Shown one piece after another: positions 24,338 to 33,850 of a DNA stretch of 35,317 bases (its first letter is position 1; each line of letters starts with the position of its first letter). The notes beneath the pieces were generated by a model that was not told the origin of the DNA, made no database searches, and saw only the letters and a program-made list of their open reading frames with translations. This DNA comes from an uncultured Eubacterium sp. (GTDB taxonomy: Bacteria; Bacillota; Clostridia; Lachnospirales; Lachnospiraceae): the NCBI GenBank assembly GCA_947385775.1, contig CANDMI010000038.1, positions 1 through 35,317 on the forward strand. The letters are read 5' to 3'. The position numbers and the translations under genes were made by a program.

Positions 24338-26580
24338 TTATAAAGAACGAATCAACGCTTTTTTATGGACTCCTTTTTTTCGTAACAGCTTTTTATATTT
24401 TTTGTATACTTTTTTCGGGACTTTTACCTTCGCTTTCGCAGGAGTTTTGCCAAAAGCTTTTATTCCAACATTACTCGATTTTAGTTTTGCGGTTTTTATC
24501 GTAATTGATTTTAACTTCCTGCAACCATAAAAAGCTTTCGTTCCTATATAAGTAATTTTTGCAGGGATAGAGATTTTTTTAAGCGCTTTACACTTATAAA
24601 ACGCCATTGCTCCAATCCTTGTAACGTTTTTTCGAAGCGTTACTGATTTTAAACGCTGGCAACCGTAAAACGCCTGCCTGCCAATTTCTTTTACTCCCTT
24701 TCCCAGCCTTGCAATTTTTAAGCTCTTACAATTATAAAATGCCTGGTCTTCAATCACAGTCGTTGTATCTGGAATCACAATTTCTGTTAAAGCCCTGCAT
24801 TCGCGAAACGCCTTGGCTCCAATGCTTGTTATGCCCGTTCCCAATACAACCGTATTTAAATTTTCACAGCCATAAAACGCACTGTCTCCGATCGACTGCA
24901 CTCCATCACGGATAACCACCGTTGACAGGTTTGGATAATTTTGGAATGCATAAGCGTCAATCTTTGTAACCTTATATGAAACACCATCCAACATAACCGT
25001 TTCTGGAACCGTCAGCCGCTCAATCGTTTTATCCTCTTTCCCAAGAAATGATACTGTCCCGCCAAGCTTGTCCGTCCCCGACGTATTCAAAATTTTATAA
25101 ACCGTATTGGTAAGCTGATCTGTTACCTGAACTCCTTTTTCATGGATCACAACATCTGGATCTTTCGGGGTATCTGGCGTTTGATCTCCTGGCTTTTGTT
25201 CATAATCCTGCTTTGGCAGCTGCGGCGTAGGATTCACGATCGGGTTTGTATCTGGCTGCGGCGGAACAGGCGGGTTTGGCATAGGAGGAATATAATCGCC
25301 ATTTATCTGGTTATCCGCCTCTTTTACCTGATAGGCAGCCTGGATTTCGCCTGTATATTTGCCAATCCCGGATGCTGTCAAGGTATAGCTTCCAGCGCTG
25401 GAAAAACTGATATCCCCAGAAAGCGTATAATCAATGCCTTCCGTCAGCGCATCGCCCTTATACGTGATTTCCGGCCAAACATTTTGCTCTGCCCCGTTAA
25501 AAAACATCTCCTCTATACGGATATCCGCATCCGCAAGGTCTGGCTGTATCCTGCCTACCACAAACGCTTCCGCATCCTTTATATCCTTAGTCGGAATATA
25601 GGAAACATCCAGCTTCCCCGCGCCATCCGACACCCCTTGTCCAGCGTACAACAGGTTATCCGCGTCAAACGGCTGCTTCGCGTTGCGGGATTTCATTACA
25701 TAAAACTGATACAGCTCCTGCGGCTCCAGACCCGTAAAGGTCTTTGTCTGTACCGATGCGAGGGTATCGCTATTTGCCGCGCAAACAGAAGGCTTTGACG
25801 TTTCCCGAGCTTCCATATTTGATCTGGCTTCGCTATTTTGGGATAACATTGGCTGCGCTTGCGTATGGGTACGTATGCTTGACGGAAGCGCTATTTGGGT
25901 TGGGGTAGAGCGATTGATTGTTGTGCCATCTCCTAACTGACCAAGCCCATTAAGCCCCCACATATATAAACTTCCATCTTTTGTAATGGCTCCACTGTGA
26001 CGATCTCCTAAGCTCACAGAAACATCTGTCGTTTTCTTACTTAAAAACTCCTGCATTTCCTGTGTATACATCGGAGAGCTGTAAGCCGTGCAAAGCGGCC
26101 TCATAGAATCTCTGGCCACAAGGAAACTACGCAAACAAAAATAAGATAGCAGGCTATTTTCCATTGTAACCTGCACCTGTGTATCCCCAGCAGACACATT
26201 TGCGCTGGCAGATAAAAGCATTTGCACGCCAGATTCATCATAAATGCCCACGATAACCGCTGCGTCTTCCACTGTTTCAAAAGACACATTCGCTATGCGC
26301 CCATCCATTTCAACCGAAAAAATACTGCAGAGCCATTGCTCTCTAACTGTTTTGCGGCTTGTACAGAAAGCTTATCCGCCAGTAAATGGCCAAATCCGCT
26401 TGTGCCTTTTACAGACAATTCTCCCGGCTTAGCTCCATTCCCTGATAGACTGGCAGTTTCTGCACCGGAATCCACACTATGCGCTGCATTCGCAGACGCA
26501 GCGGACACGCTGTCCAACGGCGCCAAAGAAGTTATCATAACTACAATCGCCGTCATGCAAGCTAAAAGTCTCTTAAACAT
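24338..26580 (-). pseudogene. Secreted BspA-like LRR protein with an RCC1-like repeat; frameshifted
   Basis: Repaired length is about 747 residues. Order of parts: signal peptide (MFKRLLACMTAIVVMITSLA, cleavage near VSA-ASA); a spacer; a domain starting NVSFETVEDAAVIVGIYDES; one RCC1-like repeat (GDRHSGAITKDGSLYMWG then GLGQLGDGTTINRSTPTQI); a region with ETKDIKD-like fold and an Ig-like segment (YTLSGDISFSSAGSYTLTAS); a proline-rich linker; then five to six LRR_5 repeats of about 23 residues with the pattern IGDSAFYGCENLNTVVLG; and a basic C-terminus. The frame breaks at six A (plus strand, 26317-26322): upstream reads SNGSAVFF, downstream resumes SVEMDGRIANV, and one more base would join them. 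ATG 26580 has GGAGG 6 bases away. The role is probably envelope or adhesion. Confidence 0.78.
26317..26322 (-). other. Homopolymer frameshift site (six A on plus strand)
   Basis: On the minus strand the signal-peptide frame and the main frame of the second LRR protein meet at this T run. One added T gives GSAVFFSVEMDGRIANV in a single frame; the present sequence instead runs to a stop a few codons later. Confidence 0.7.
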
Positions 26581-26727
26581 AATCACCCTCCTCGTCTCAT
26601 CTTACGCATTGCCCTTTCTATTACGTGCAGACTTTTATTTTGTTATAATTACAGCACATCATTCATAGTGCGCAATTTCAAGGTAAATCTAACACCCTAT
26701 TGTAAAATATTTACAAAAGGCAGATTT

Positions 26728-28437
26728 TTAGTCTAACGTCCCCGCCCGGGCGATCAACACCCGTTTCCCGCAAAACGCAAAGCCATACTTACGTATCCTC
26801 TCCCTTGGAATCCCTTTTTCCAAAAGAAGCTCCTCATACCTGCGCTTCTCTATCTGTTCCAGCGCGCTATTTGCCGTCTCCGCCAAATCTTTTTCCTGGT
26901 CGCTATCTTGCGCCTTAAACTCTAAGATCATGCCGTCCGCCCCGGCAATTTTTGGCTCCAGCATTACATCGTATCTGCCAAACCCACTTTCTTTGTTTGA
27001 AGTCAGCGTATACTGGTCAGACAGCTCGACCAAAAGCCCCAGCACAAAACCATGGTAAAACCGTTCCGGCTCTTTCTGCGACGGGTTTTTCCCTGTATCA
27101 AAATAACTGAACATACGCATCGCAACCTGATTCATATAAACATTCATAGCCTGGATATCATCCGCCAAAAAAGCCTTAATAAAGTCGTTGTACCCACAAG
27201 ACCCTCCATGGAACCACTTTCGTATCATATTTCGAAACATCACCCGCACTTCAAAATTCGTAAGCTCCAGCTGATATTCCTCCCTCCATTCCCCAAAATC
27301 ATCCATCGCAGAATGAAACTTTTTGACCTTTAAATAGCCGCCCGCAAGCAAAAAGCTCCACACCGCCTGCTCGTCTTCGTCAAGCTGGTCGTAGACGATC
27401 TGCTCATCCATCTGCACCGTGACGGCCTCTCCCTGCAATAATCTTTCAAAATCCGCTTTCAGCTCCTTGCTCCCTCTTTGCACCAGCTTTCCCGCCAGAC
27501 TGTTCGAGCTCGTATTTGCCCAATAAGCGGCAAATTTCTTTTTATCCAGAAAATTTAAAATCGACCATGGATTGTAAATATCCCTGCTGTCTCCAAACGT
27601 AAACCCATCGTACCACTGTTTTACCTCCTGCCTGCGGTCAGACAGGCCAAACTCATCCAACGCCGCAAACACCTCTTCCTGCGTAAATCCAAAGCAGTCC
27701 GCATATTTATAAGACGTAGTAGTGACCACCTCCAGATTATTCAGGTCTGAAAATACAGACTTCCGTCCCACCCTTGTGATGCCGGTCATAACCGCCCGCT
27801 CTAAAAATGGATTGGTTTTAAAGGTCGCGTTAAACAAAGCCCTCGTAAAACGGACTAACTCTTCCCAAAATCCATTTACATACGCTTCCTGCATCGGCGT
27901 ATCATATTCGTCCAATAAAAGGATGACATTCTTTTCATAATAGCGGGAAATGTAGCCGCATAACGCCTTTATCGATCCAGATGCTTCATAATCCTCCATA
28001 TCGACGGAAACGCTTTGAAACTCCTTCTTCTCATCTTCGCGCAGCAGCTCTCCTTCTAAAAGAAAATCATACTGGCGGTAAAGCTCCTTTATGATCTTGC
28101 AGATTTTCTTTCTTGTCTGTAAATAAGAGCCTTCCTTTACGTCGGCAAAGCTGATAAACAAAACCGGATAGCTCCCTTGCAGCTTCTTATATTCTTCTTC
28201 CTTCCAGATATGAAAATGCGCAAACAGATCGCCTCTGCCCGCATGCCTTATGGAAAAAAAATAATCCGCCATGCTCATAGCAAGCGTTTTCCCAAATCTT
28301 CTCGGGCGGGTGATCAAAGTGACCGCATCCCCATTTTCCCACCATTCCTTTAAAAATTGCGTCTTATCTACATAGAAATAATTTTGCTCCACTATTTTTG
28401 CAAAATCCTGCACACCGATCGCCGCCGTCCTTGCCAT
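26728..28437 (-). CDS. AAA-ATPase-like / PD-(D/E)XK nuclease family protein (DUF1703 type), copy 2
   Basis: 569 residues from ATG 28437, which is preceded by GGGG 6 bases away and whose N-terminus (MARTAAIG) aligns residue for residue with that of the paralogue (MDQTISIG); an upstream ATG at 28458 has no ribosome site. The P-loop variant TRPRRFGKT has G49 K50 T51 at the same positions as copy 1. The Walker B-like segment is ILLLDEYDTPMQ, followed by EAYVNGFWEELVR. The C-terminus has FGRYDVMLEPK and MILEFK, the PD-(D/E)XK pattern. The family has no settled function. Copy 1 lies at 1440-3125. It is flanked by the LRR gene and the FtsX-type permease and shows no close partner. Confidence 0.8.
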   Translation of the reverse strand: MARTAAIGVQDFAKIVEQNYFYVDKTQFLKEWWENGDAVTLITRPRRFGKTLAMSMADYFFSIRHAGRGDLFAHFHIWKEEEYKKLQGSYPVLFISFADVKEGSYLQTRKKICKIIKELYRQYDFLLEGELLREDEKKEFQSVSVDMEDYEASGSIKALCGYISRYYEKNVILLLDEYDTPMQEAYVNGFWEELVRFTRALFNATFKTNPFLERAVMTGITRVGRKSVFSDLNNLEVVTTTSYKYADCFGFTQEEVFAALDEFGLSDRRQEVKQWYDGFTFGDSRDIYNPWSILNFLDKKKFAAYWANTSSNSLAGKLVQRGSKELKADFERLLQGEAVTVQMDEQIVYDQLDEDEQAVWSFLLAGGYLKVKKFHSAMDDFGEWREEYQLELTNFEVRVMFRNMIRKWFHGGSCGYNDFIKAFLADDIQAMNVYMNQVAMRMFSYFDTGKNPSQKEPERFYHGFVLGLLVELSDQYTLTSNKESGFGRYDVMLEPKIAGADGMILEFKAQDSDQEKDLAETANSALEQIEKRRYEELLLEKGIPRERIRKYGFAFCGKRVLIARAGTLD

Positions 28438-28539
28438 CTCTTTCCCCGCCTTTTCCATCTGCTTTTAATTGCTTTTTTATTATTTCTCCATTGCTTTTTA
28501 CCGCTTTTTATACCCGCGCTTTGCTCCATTATACGTTTT

Positions 28540-31056
28540 TCAAAACAGACCGTCAACGAGAACACGCTTCGATCTCCACTCATTTGTAAGCAGCGTGGAA
28601 AGCAGCAAGCACAATGCCAAAACCAAAGCCGCAATACATAAAAACGCCCCGTATTCAAATTCATAAGGATGTCCAAACGCTTTTCTACTGGACTGGCTGT
28701 AGAGGCAGTAGAGCAATGGATTAGCCGCCGCATATCCGCATAAGATCCCGGTCACGCCAAGCAACCCGTTTTCCCATAGCATCATTTTACGCAGCATGGA
28801 AATATTCATTCCAATCGAACGGTACATGCCAATTTCGCGAGTGCGCGCCTGCATCCGGTACTTTAAATTATTTTCCACATTGAGAAGCACAAGGATAAAC
28901 GTAACTGCCGCGACGCTGAAAATATAAACCATCTGCCTTGCAAACAGCATTTCATTTTTACGGATATCCGAAATCCTGCTCCTGGTAGACACATCGGGAT
29001 TTTTGCTGCCAATCTGAATAAGCTTTCGCTCTAGTTTTTCCTGCGCCTTCTGGCTGGATACGTCGCCGTCCAGATAAACCTGCTGGATATGGCAGTCCGG
29101 GCAGATCTCCTTTAGCCGGGAATCGCTTGTGATCAAAAGCGGAAGCAAGGTGCGGTTACAGTCAAACATATAGGAAAATGACACAACCGCCGCTATCCGG
29201 TATGTTCGATAAGCGTACGCCCCGTTTTCATCCGCCATCTGCTTATACGCCATGGAGTCGGTGTCAAAATCCTTCCGATATTTGACGCAGATGCGGTCCC
29301 CCGCATGGTAATCCATTAACGGCGTGCCTTCACGAAAAGAGCCGGGATTTTTATTCTGCTTCGTGTCATCTGTTCGCAGGATCGATAAAATAATTTCATC
29401 CTCTTTTAGGCCGTCTATTTCAAAATCCCCTTCGATCACATACTTTTTCAGCTCCTTTAACGCCAGCTTATTATATCCATATAAGAGAGAATGGTAAACG
29501 TCGTCTGTGCCGTCATTTCCAATCAGCGGGTAATCGTTGTATTTTAAAAACCTTCGGTTCATATCGTCATAATAAGCATCGTTTCGCTTGACGGACACAT
29601 CGTCGATGACCCGAACCGGAAATCCCGCCATATACTTTACACGCTCCACGCCGTCTAACTCCTGGATCTTTTTTAGGTCACTTCTCGTAATTCCGTCTGT
29701 CATCGCATCCAGGCGCAGCGTCCCCACTTCATACTGCCCATTCAAATAATGCATCTCCTTCGTATCCGTCCGAAACAGATAAGAGCTTTGCGCCTGGTAA
29801 AACAGCCCGGTAAACAAAACCGTGCCGACGCAAATGGTCAGTATGACAAACAGCGAAGTGGTTTTATCCTTTAACAGATATTTATTTCCAAGACAGATTA
29901 ACGTCCTGCCCCGTCCATAGCTCTCCCGCAAAAGAAAGCCCCCGCTGTCCTTTTTCTTTGCGCTTTCTCCTAAAAGCAGCTCCGGCGCCGTTTGCCTTAC
30001 GACAGACGCTCCGGCCCACAGCCCGACGATCCCCACGATCAAAGCAGTTAAGACGATGCCGCACAAAATCTGCGGCATTGGTATGACAGGGGAAAAGAAT
30101 ACCTTTGCGTTGTTTAAATAAATCTCCTGCCTTTTGTCTCCGGAAATCCCTATAACGAAAAGCGCGGCGCCGCTTCCACAGGCAAGTCCCACAGGCGCCC
30201 CCGCAAGAAATACCTGGTACAGTTCACGGAGTATGAAAAAACGAAGCTGTGACTTAGTCATTCCAAGCGCCCGGTAAATCCCGTATTCTTTCCTGCGGGC
30301 GATCAAAGCGATCCGATATACCCCATAAAAAATAATGGAGCCGACAAATAACAGCACGCCTGCCATCACCGCGTCGATGTTTCTTAGCTCGTCATAATCC
30401 TCCCTTCCAGGGCAGCTTGACAGCGATTTTCTCGTAATCCCAAGCAGCCTGCACAACTCGTCTGCCTGTTTTTTGTAATCGTCAATCTTCTTCCATCGGA
30501 TATATACGCTGTATTCCGCGTCTTTTTTCTTTTGCAGCGGCGCGTAAACGCGTTTCACCCCATAAGTCTTATTAGCGGCAATGTCGGATAAGATCCCGGT
30601 CAGGCGATATTTTTCCGTACAGCCTTTATCCCGGTTATAAATCGCGACCGTCTGACCGCATGTTGGCTCTACGCCGATATTTAAAAGCGCCCACCGCTCC
30701 GCCGCGATCTCATCCGCCGCCTTTGGCAGCCTTCCCTCCTCCAGATGGCAGGTCAGCGTAAAATATTCCTCATCTCCCCGCAACAGGTCTACCGACTGGT
30801 TCTTTTTGCTGTAGCTTGCATACTCCGGCTGCTCAATCGCGTGCCAGTCCAGCGACGCATCCGGGTCTTTTACCAGTTTTTTCACCTGCCCTTCGTCCAG
30901 GCCGCTGATACAGCAGTCGGACGCGGTAAAAAGCATCTGGTCTTGCAGGCTTTCCAGCCTGTGATTGGAGTGGAGCAAGATCAAAAGCGCCGTCATTAAC
31001 GCCGACATCAACGCAAAGCTGAAAAAAACAGCCAAAATCTTTTTGTTTTGCTTCAT
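28540..31056 (-). CDS. FtsX-type ABC transporter permease
   Basis: 838 residues with the two-half FtsX layout: a membrane segment at 8-28, a large extracellular domain, a cluster of segments at about 235-260, 285-310 and 335-360, a further segment at about 400-420, a second extracellular domain and three C-terminal segments (about 700-720, 750-775, 800-825). EYGIYRALGMTKSQL and REIGMYRSIGMNISML are the paired FtsX family motifs after the first segments of each half. It forms an exporter or mechanotransmission complex with the ATPase whose stop codon overlaps its ATG (ATGA at 31053-31056), a sign of translational coupling. AGGAGG stands 6 bases before ATG. The substrate could be a peptide, antibiotic or cell-envelope factor; it cannot be told from sequence. 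The adjacent two-component system suggests sensing of the same stress. Confidence 0.85.
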   Translation of the reverse strand: MKQNKKILAVFFSFALMSALMTALLILLHSNHRLESLQDQMLFTASDCCISGLDEGQVKKLVKDPDASLDWHAIEQPEYASYSKKNQSVDLLRGDEEYFTLTCHLEEGRLPKAADEIAAERWALLNIGVEPTCGQTVAIYNRDKGCTEKYRLTGILSDIAANKTYGVKRVYAPLQKKKDAEYSVYIRWKKIDDYKKQADELCRLLGITRKSLSSCPGREDYDELRNIDAVMAGVLLFVGSIIFYGVYRIALIARRKEYGIYRALGMTKSQLRFFILRELYQVFLAGAPVGLACGSGAALFVIGISGDKRQEIYLNNAKVFFSPVIPMPQILCGIVLTALIVGIVGLWAGASVVRQTAPELLLGESAKKKDSGGFLLRESYGRGRTLICLGNKYLLKDKTTSLFVILTICVGTVLFTGLFYQAQSSYLFRTDTKEMHYLNGQYEVGTLRLDAMTDGITRSDLKKIQELDGVERVKYMAGFPVRVIDDVSVKRNDAYYDDMNRRFLKYNDYPLIGNDGTDDVYHSLLYGYNKLALKELKKYVIEGDFEIDGLKEDEIILSILRTDDTKQNKNPGSFREGTPLMDYHAGDRICVKYRKDFDTDSMAYKQMADENGAYAYRTYRIAAVVSFSYMFDCNRTLLPLLITSDSRLKEICPDCHIQQVYLDGDVSSQKAQEKLERKLIQIGSKNPDVSTRSRISDIRKNEMLFARQMVYIFSVAAVTFILVLLNVENNLKYRMQARTREIGMYRSIGMNISMLRKMMLWENGLLGVTGILCGYAAANPLLYCLYSQSSRKAFGHPYEFEYGAFLCIAALVLALCLLLSTLLTNEWRSKRVLVDGLF

Positions 31057-31733
31057 TGCGCCTCCTCCTTTCCCATAACCTTCCCGTCCTCAATATGGAT
31101 GATCCGGTCGGCAAGCTGGGCGATCTCTTCGTTGTGGGTGATCATGACCATTGTCTGCCTGTAACGGCTTGCCATAACCTTTAACAGTCCAAGCACATCC
31201 TGGCTCGTGCGGGAGTCCAGGTTTCCGGTAGGCTCATCCGCTAAAACGACAGACGGCCGCACCGCAAGGGCTCTGGCAATCGCCACCCGCTGCTGCTGCC
31301 CGCCGGAAAGCTGTCCCGGCCTCCTTTTTTGCTTCCCCTCCAGCCCAAGGGCTTTTATCAGCTCCCCCAGGTAAGCTTTATCCACCGCCCGGTTATCCAG
31401 CTTTAGCGGAAGGATGATATTTTCCCATACGTTCAGCATCGGAATTAAGTTAAACTGCTGAAAGATAAACCCGATCTTCCTCCTTCTAAGAATGGTCAGT
31501 TCCCGGTCCCCAAGCTTTGTAAGCTCCTTTTGATCTAATATCAGACTCCCGCTGTCCGGCGCGTCCAGCCCTCCTAACATATTTAAAAGCGTGGTCTTCC
31601 CGCTGCCCGACGTTCCTACGATCGCGAGAAATTCCCCCCTTTCCACGCAAAAGCTGATATGGTCCAGCGCCTTCACCGCCGCTTCCCCGGTTCCATATGT
31701 TTTACATAAATCGGTAATCCTGATCATTTCCAA
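31053..31733 (-). CDS. ABC transporter ATP-binding protein (MacB/LolD-like)
   Basis: 226 residues. Walker A is GTSGSGKTT (residues 40-48), Q-loop glutamine at about 92, signature LSGGQ at 142-146, Walker B LADEP with D166-E167 and the switch histidine at H200. The short single-domain form with RVAIARAL is typical of the ATPases that pair with FtsX-type permeases. The most likely start is TTG 31733, because GGAGG lies 8 bases before it; the ATG at 31727 would be 14 bases away. Its TGA overlaps the ATG of the permease. Upstream is the hairpin-rich element 31771-31994. Confidence 0.92.
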   Translation of the reverse strand: MEMIRITDLCKTYGTGEAAVKALDHISFCVERGEFLAIVGTSGSGKTTLLNMLGGLDAPDSGSLILDQKELTKLGDRELTILRRRKIGFIFQQFNLIPMLNVWENIILPLKLDNRAVDKAYLGELIKALGLEGKQKRRPGQLSGGQQQRVAIARALAVRPSVVLADEPTGNLDSRTSQDVLGLLKVMASRYRQTMVMITHNEEIAQLADRIIHIEDGKVMGKEEAQ

Positions 31734-31770
31734 AATATTTGCCTCCTTTTTTATTTTCCGTTTTTCTTAC

Positions 31771-31994
31771 GCGCCGCGCGGCCCGCAGCCGCGTCAGCAG
31801 CAAACTTCCATGTGCGGGCCTGTTCAATCGAGTAGGGGAAGATCCATCTTCCCCTACTCGCCGCGCGCTCCGCAGCTGCGTTAGCAGCAAACTTCTATAT
31901 GCGGGGCTGTTCAATCGAGTAGGGAAGAGCCATCTTCCCTACTCGCGCGCCGGGCGCCCGTCAGCTTCTGCTGACAAATTTCACTTGGGCGCCC
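31771..31994. repeat. Tandem hairpin repeat element between the ABC genes and the two-component system
   Basis: Two diverged copies of about 85-90 bases lie side by side, 31771-31860 and 31861-31945. Each has a GCAGC..GC(G/T)T(C/T)AGCAGCAAACTTC section and ends in a long hairpin: 15-bp stem at 31829-31860 (CGAGTAGGGGAAGAT) and 13-bp stem at 31916-31945 (CGAGTAGGGAAGA). A further pair of GGGCGCCC palindromes at 31952-31959 and 31987-31994 brackets a small hairpin GTCAGC-ttct-GCTGAC (960-975 in the 31900s). The whole gap 31734-32083 is filled by these and a terminator, with no gene. Confidence 0.75.
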
Positions 31995-32002
31995 GTGTGC
32001 AT

Positions 32003-32031
32003 AAAAAAAGCCTGTATCCTTACAATACAGA
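32003..32031 (-). terminator. Rho-independent terminator of the histidine kinase gene
   Basis: On the minus strand CTGTAT (complement of 32025-32030) pairs with ATACAG (complement of 32012-32017), followed by GC and seven T (plus A-run 32003-32009). It lies 53 bases after the kinase stop. Confidence 0.7.
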
Positions 32032-32083
32032 CTATAACATATGGTTATCTCAAATTCGTATCCAGAAAATATCAATTTTGATA

Positions 32084-33043
32084 CTATTTATGTTCCGAAA
32101 CTTCCTGCAAAGACAAAAACACGCAAAACTTGGCCCCTTTTCCCGGAATAGAAGACGCTTTGATATACCCCTTTTGTTTTTCCATGATCTCTCTTGCCAG
32201 AGAAAGTCCAATCCCTAGGCCTGACTGTCTTTTGACCTTCGGGGAGCGGTAAAACCGTAAAAAAAGCTGGGCGGCCTCGTTTTCTTCAAATCCGATCCCG
32301 TTGTCTATGACCTCAATACATAAAAACATCGGATACTTTACCGCCTGGACAACCACCTTCCCTTTTTCGGGCGTATATTTCACGGCATTGTCTACAATAT
32401 TGGCAAGCGCTTCCTCCGTCCATTTTGGGTCAAACACCGCCATCTCCTTAGAAGGCTCCACGATAAGCGAGATGGATTTTTGCTCTGCCTTTTTCGCAAA
32501 CTGCCGCTTTATGCTCAACAATAAATCAGAAATGGATATTTTTTGTGGGGATAATGACAATATGCCAATTTCCAGGCAGGAAAGCTTTGTCAGCGCGTCG
32601 AGTAAAAATTCCAGCTTCTGCGCCTGCGTCCGCACAACGGAAATCTTTTCCGCCATATCCGTATCCAAGATCCCATATTGCTTTTTCCATTGCTCCTGCT
32701 GTTCATTTATGAGCTCGGTATAAATTTTGATATTGGAAACGGGAGTCAACGACTGATGGGACATATCGGAGATCAACGACTGGATATTGCGCTTTTGCTC
32801 CTCCAGCTTTTCATAAGCTCCGATACTGTCTGTCAAAAACCGCCACATCTGGCTCTCGATTTCGGATACCGCGTTATCCTCCAGCCGCCCTTCCTTAAAC
32901 GTGCCCGCAATAGACGCATCCAGCATCGATTTTAAACGGCGTAACAGGCGTTTTTCCTTTCTGGAATAATAAAAAACAATACAAACGCACGCCATGCAAA
33001 GCACAGCCACCGCACACAAATAAAAAATCTCCGGCCGCTTCAT
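32084..33043 (-). CDS. Sensor histidine kinase
   Basis: About 319 residues from ATG 33043, whose bases overlap the TGA of the response regulator (ATGA), so translation is coupled; an upstream in-frame ATG at 33067 lacks support. A single membrane segment lies at about 5-26, then a short linker of about 65 residues. The H-box is ISDMSHQSLTPVSNIK with phosphate-accepting H96; the ATP-binding part has NIVDNAVKYTPEKGK (N-box), IDNGIGFEE (G1), and GLGIGLSLAREI (G2). There is no clear extracellular sensor loop, so it resembles kinases that sense through the membrane or a partner. The signal may come from the ABC exporter encoded downstream. Phosphate goes to the OmpR-type regulator. Confidence 0.9.
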   Translation of the reverse strand: MKRPEIFYLCAVAVLCMACVCIVFYYSRKEKRLLRRLKSMLDASIAGTFKEGRLEDNAVSEIESQMWRFLTDSIGAYEKLEEQKRNIQSLISDMSHQSLTPVSNIKIYTELINEQQEQWKKQYGILDTDMAEKISVVRTQAQKLEFLLDALTKLSCLEIGILSLSPQKISISDLLLSIKRQFAKKAEQKSISLIVEPSKEMAVFDPKWTEEALANIVDNAVKYTPEKGKVVVQAVKYPMFLCIEVIDNGIGFEENEAAQLFLRFYRSPKVKRQSGLGIGLSLAREIMEKQKGYIKASSIPGKGAKFCVFLSLQEVSEHK

Positions 33044-33729
33044 CCGTCCATATCCCCGCTTATCCATGCGTACCCAATCCCGTAGACCGTTTTAATATAG
33101 GAATGGCTGTTTTCATTTTCTCCAAGCTTATCCCGCAGACGCTTGATGACTACCGTTAAAGCATGTTCGTTCACATATTCCGATTCCCCCGACCACAATT
33201 CATCGGTCAACGCCTGGCGGCTTAAGGTCAGATTTGGCTGCTCCACCAGCTGGCGCAGCAGCCGCTGTTCCGTGCGGCTTAATTCGATCTGAGTCCCATT
33301 CGACCAAAACTCCATTTTCTGAAAATCAAAGTAATATTCCTCCGTCTGGAAAACCGGGATGGTCTGCGTCCTTTTATCCCGCAGCCAGACCCTAACGCGC
33401 GCCCTTAAAACCATCAGACTGAAAGGCTTTGTAATATAGTCGTTTGCGCCGGATTCCAATGCCACTACAATGTCTGTTTCCCTGTTATTGGCGGAAATAA
33501 TAATAATCGGAACCTGGCTGGCGCTCCTTACCTCCGAAAGCCAGCGCATACCGCTGCCGTCCGGCAAATGAATGTCCAGCAAGACCAGGTCGATCGCATT
33601 TTCTTTCCATTGCTTTCTCGCTGATGCGATGCAGTCGCTTTGCAGGCATCGGTAATCCCGCCCCGAAAGCGCGATCGAAATGCCCTGGCCCAACGCCTGG
33701 TCGTCCTCTACGATTAAAATCTGCTGCAT
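33040..33729 (-). CDS. OmpR-family response regulator
   Basis: 229 residues. The receiver domain has the acidic pair EDD (8-10), the phosphorylation site D52 in LLDIHLPDGSG and the conserved lysine K101 in DYITKPF. The C-terminal winged helix (about 125-225) contains LSRTEQRLLRQLVE and VVIKRLRDKL with the closing YGIGYAW, typical of OmpR/PhoB-type DNA binding. AGGAGG stands 9 bases before ATG 33729 and a good promoter is at 33755-33783. It leads an operon with the kinase, stops inside the kinase start, and probably controls the ABC genes or itself; the target sites are not obvious. Confidence 0.93.
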   Translation of the reverse strand: MQQILIVEDDQALGQGISIALSGRDYRCLQSDCIASARKQWKENAIDLVLLDIHLPDGSGMRWLSEVRSASQVPIIIISANNRETDIVVALESGANDYITKPFSLMVLRARVRVWLRDKRTQTIPVFQTEEYYFDFQKMEFWSNGTQIELSRTEQRLLRQLVEQPNLTLSRQALTDELWSGESEYVNEHALTVVIKRLRDKLGENENSHSYIKTVYGIGYAWISGDMDG

Positions 33730-33754
33730 AAGGCCGCCTCCTTTTCGAGGCTTT

Positions 33755-33783
33755 ATTATACCCTAATTTTCGCTATGCGTCAA
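33755..33783 (-). promoter_or_regulatory. Sigma-A type promoter of the two-component operon
   Basis: TTGACG (complement of 33778-33783) and a perfect TATAAT (complement of 33755-33760) are 17 bases apart, 26 bases before the ATG at 33729, with AGGAGG between. Confidence 0.8.
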
Positions 33784-33850
33784 CGAAGCCGGTATCGGTA
33801 ACTCTTTCTTTCTTATTTCATATACTATAAAAAACAGTTCGGGTAATTTT

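Noticed and set aside
24142-24504. 120-codon plus-strand frame called as a whole gene
   Set aside because: Only the first part resembles IS66 transposase; the rest is antisense to the LRR gene end, so I kept it as a relic and not a gene.
26700-26716. TTGTAAA-ATA-TTTACAA inverted repeat after the second DUF1703-type gene
   Set aside because: AT-only 7-bp stem without a T-run; too weak to call a terminator, and no operator context.
31739-32218. 159-codon plus-strand frame and other small frames through the hairpin repeats
   Set aside because: Frames arise from the GC-rich repeat itself, cross the end of the histidine kinase gene and have no ribosome site.
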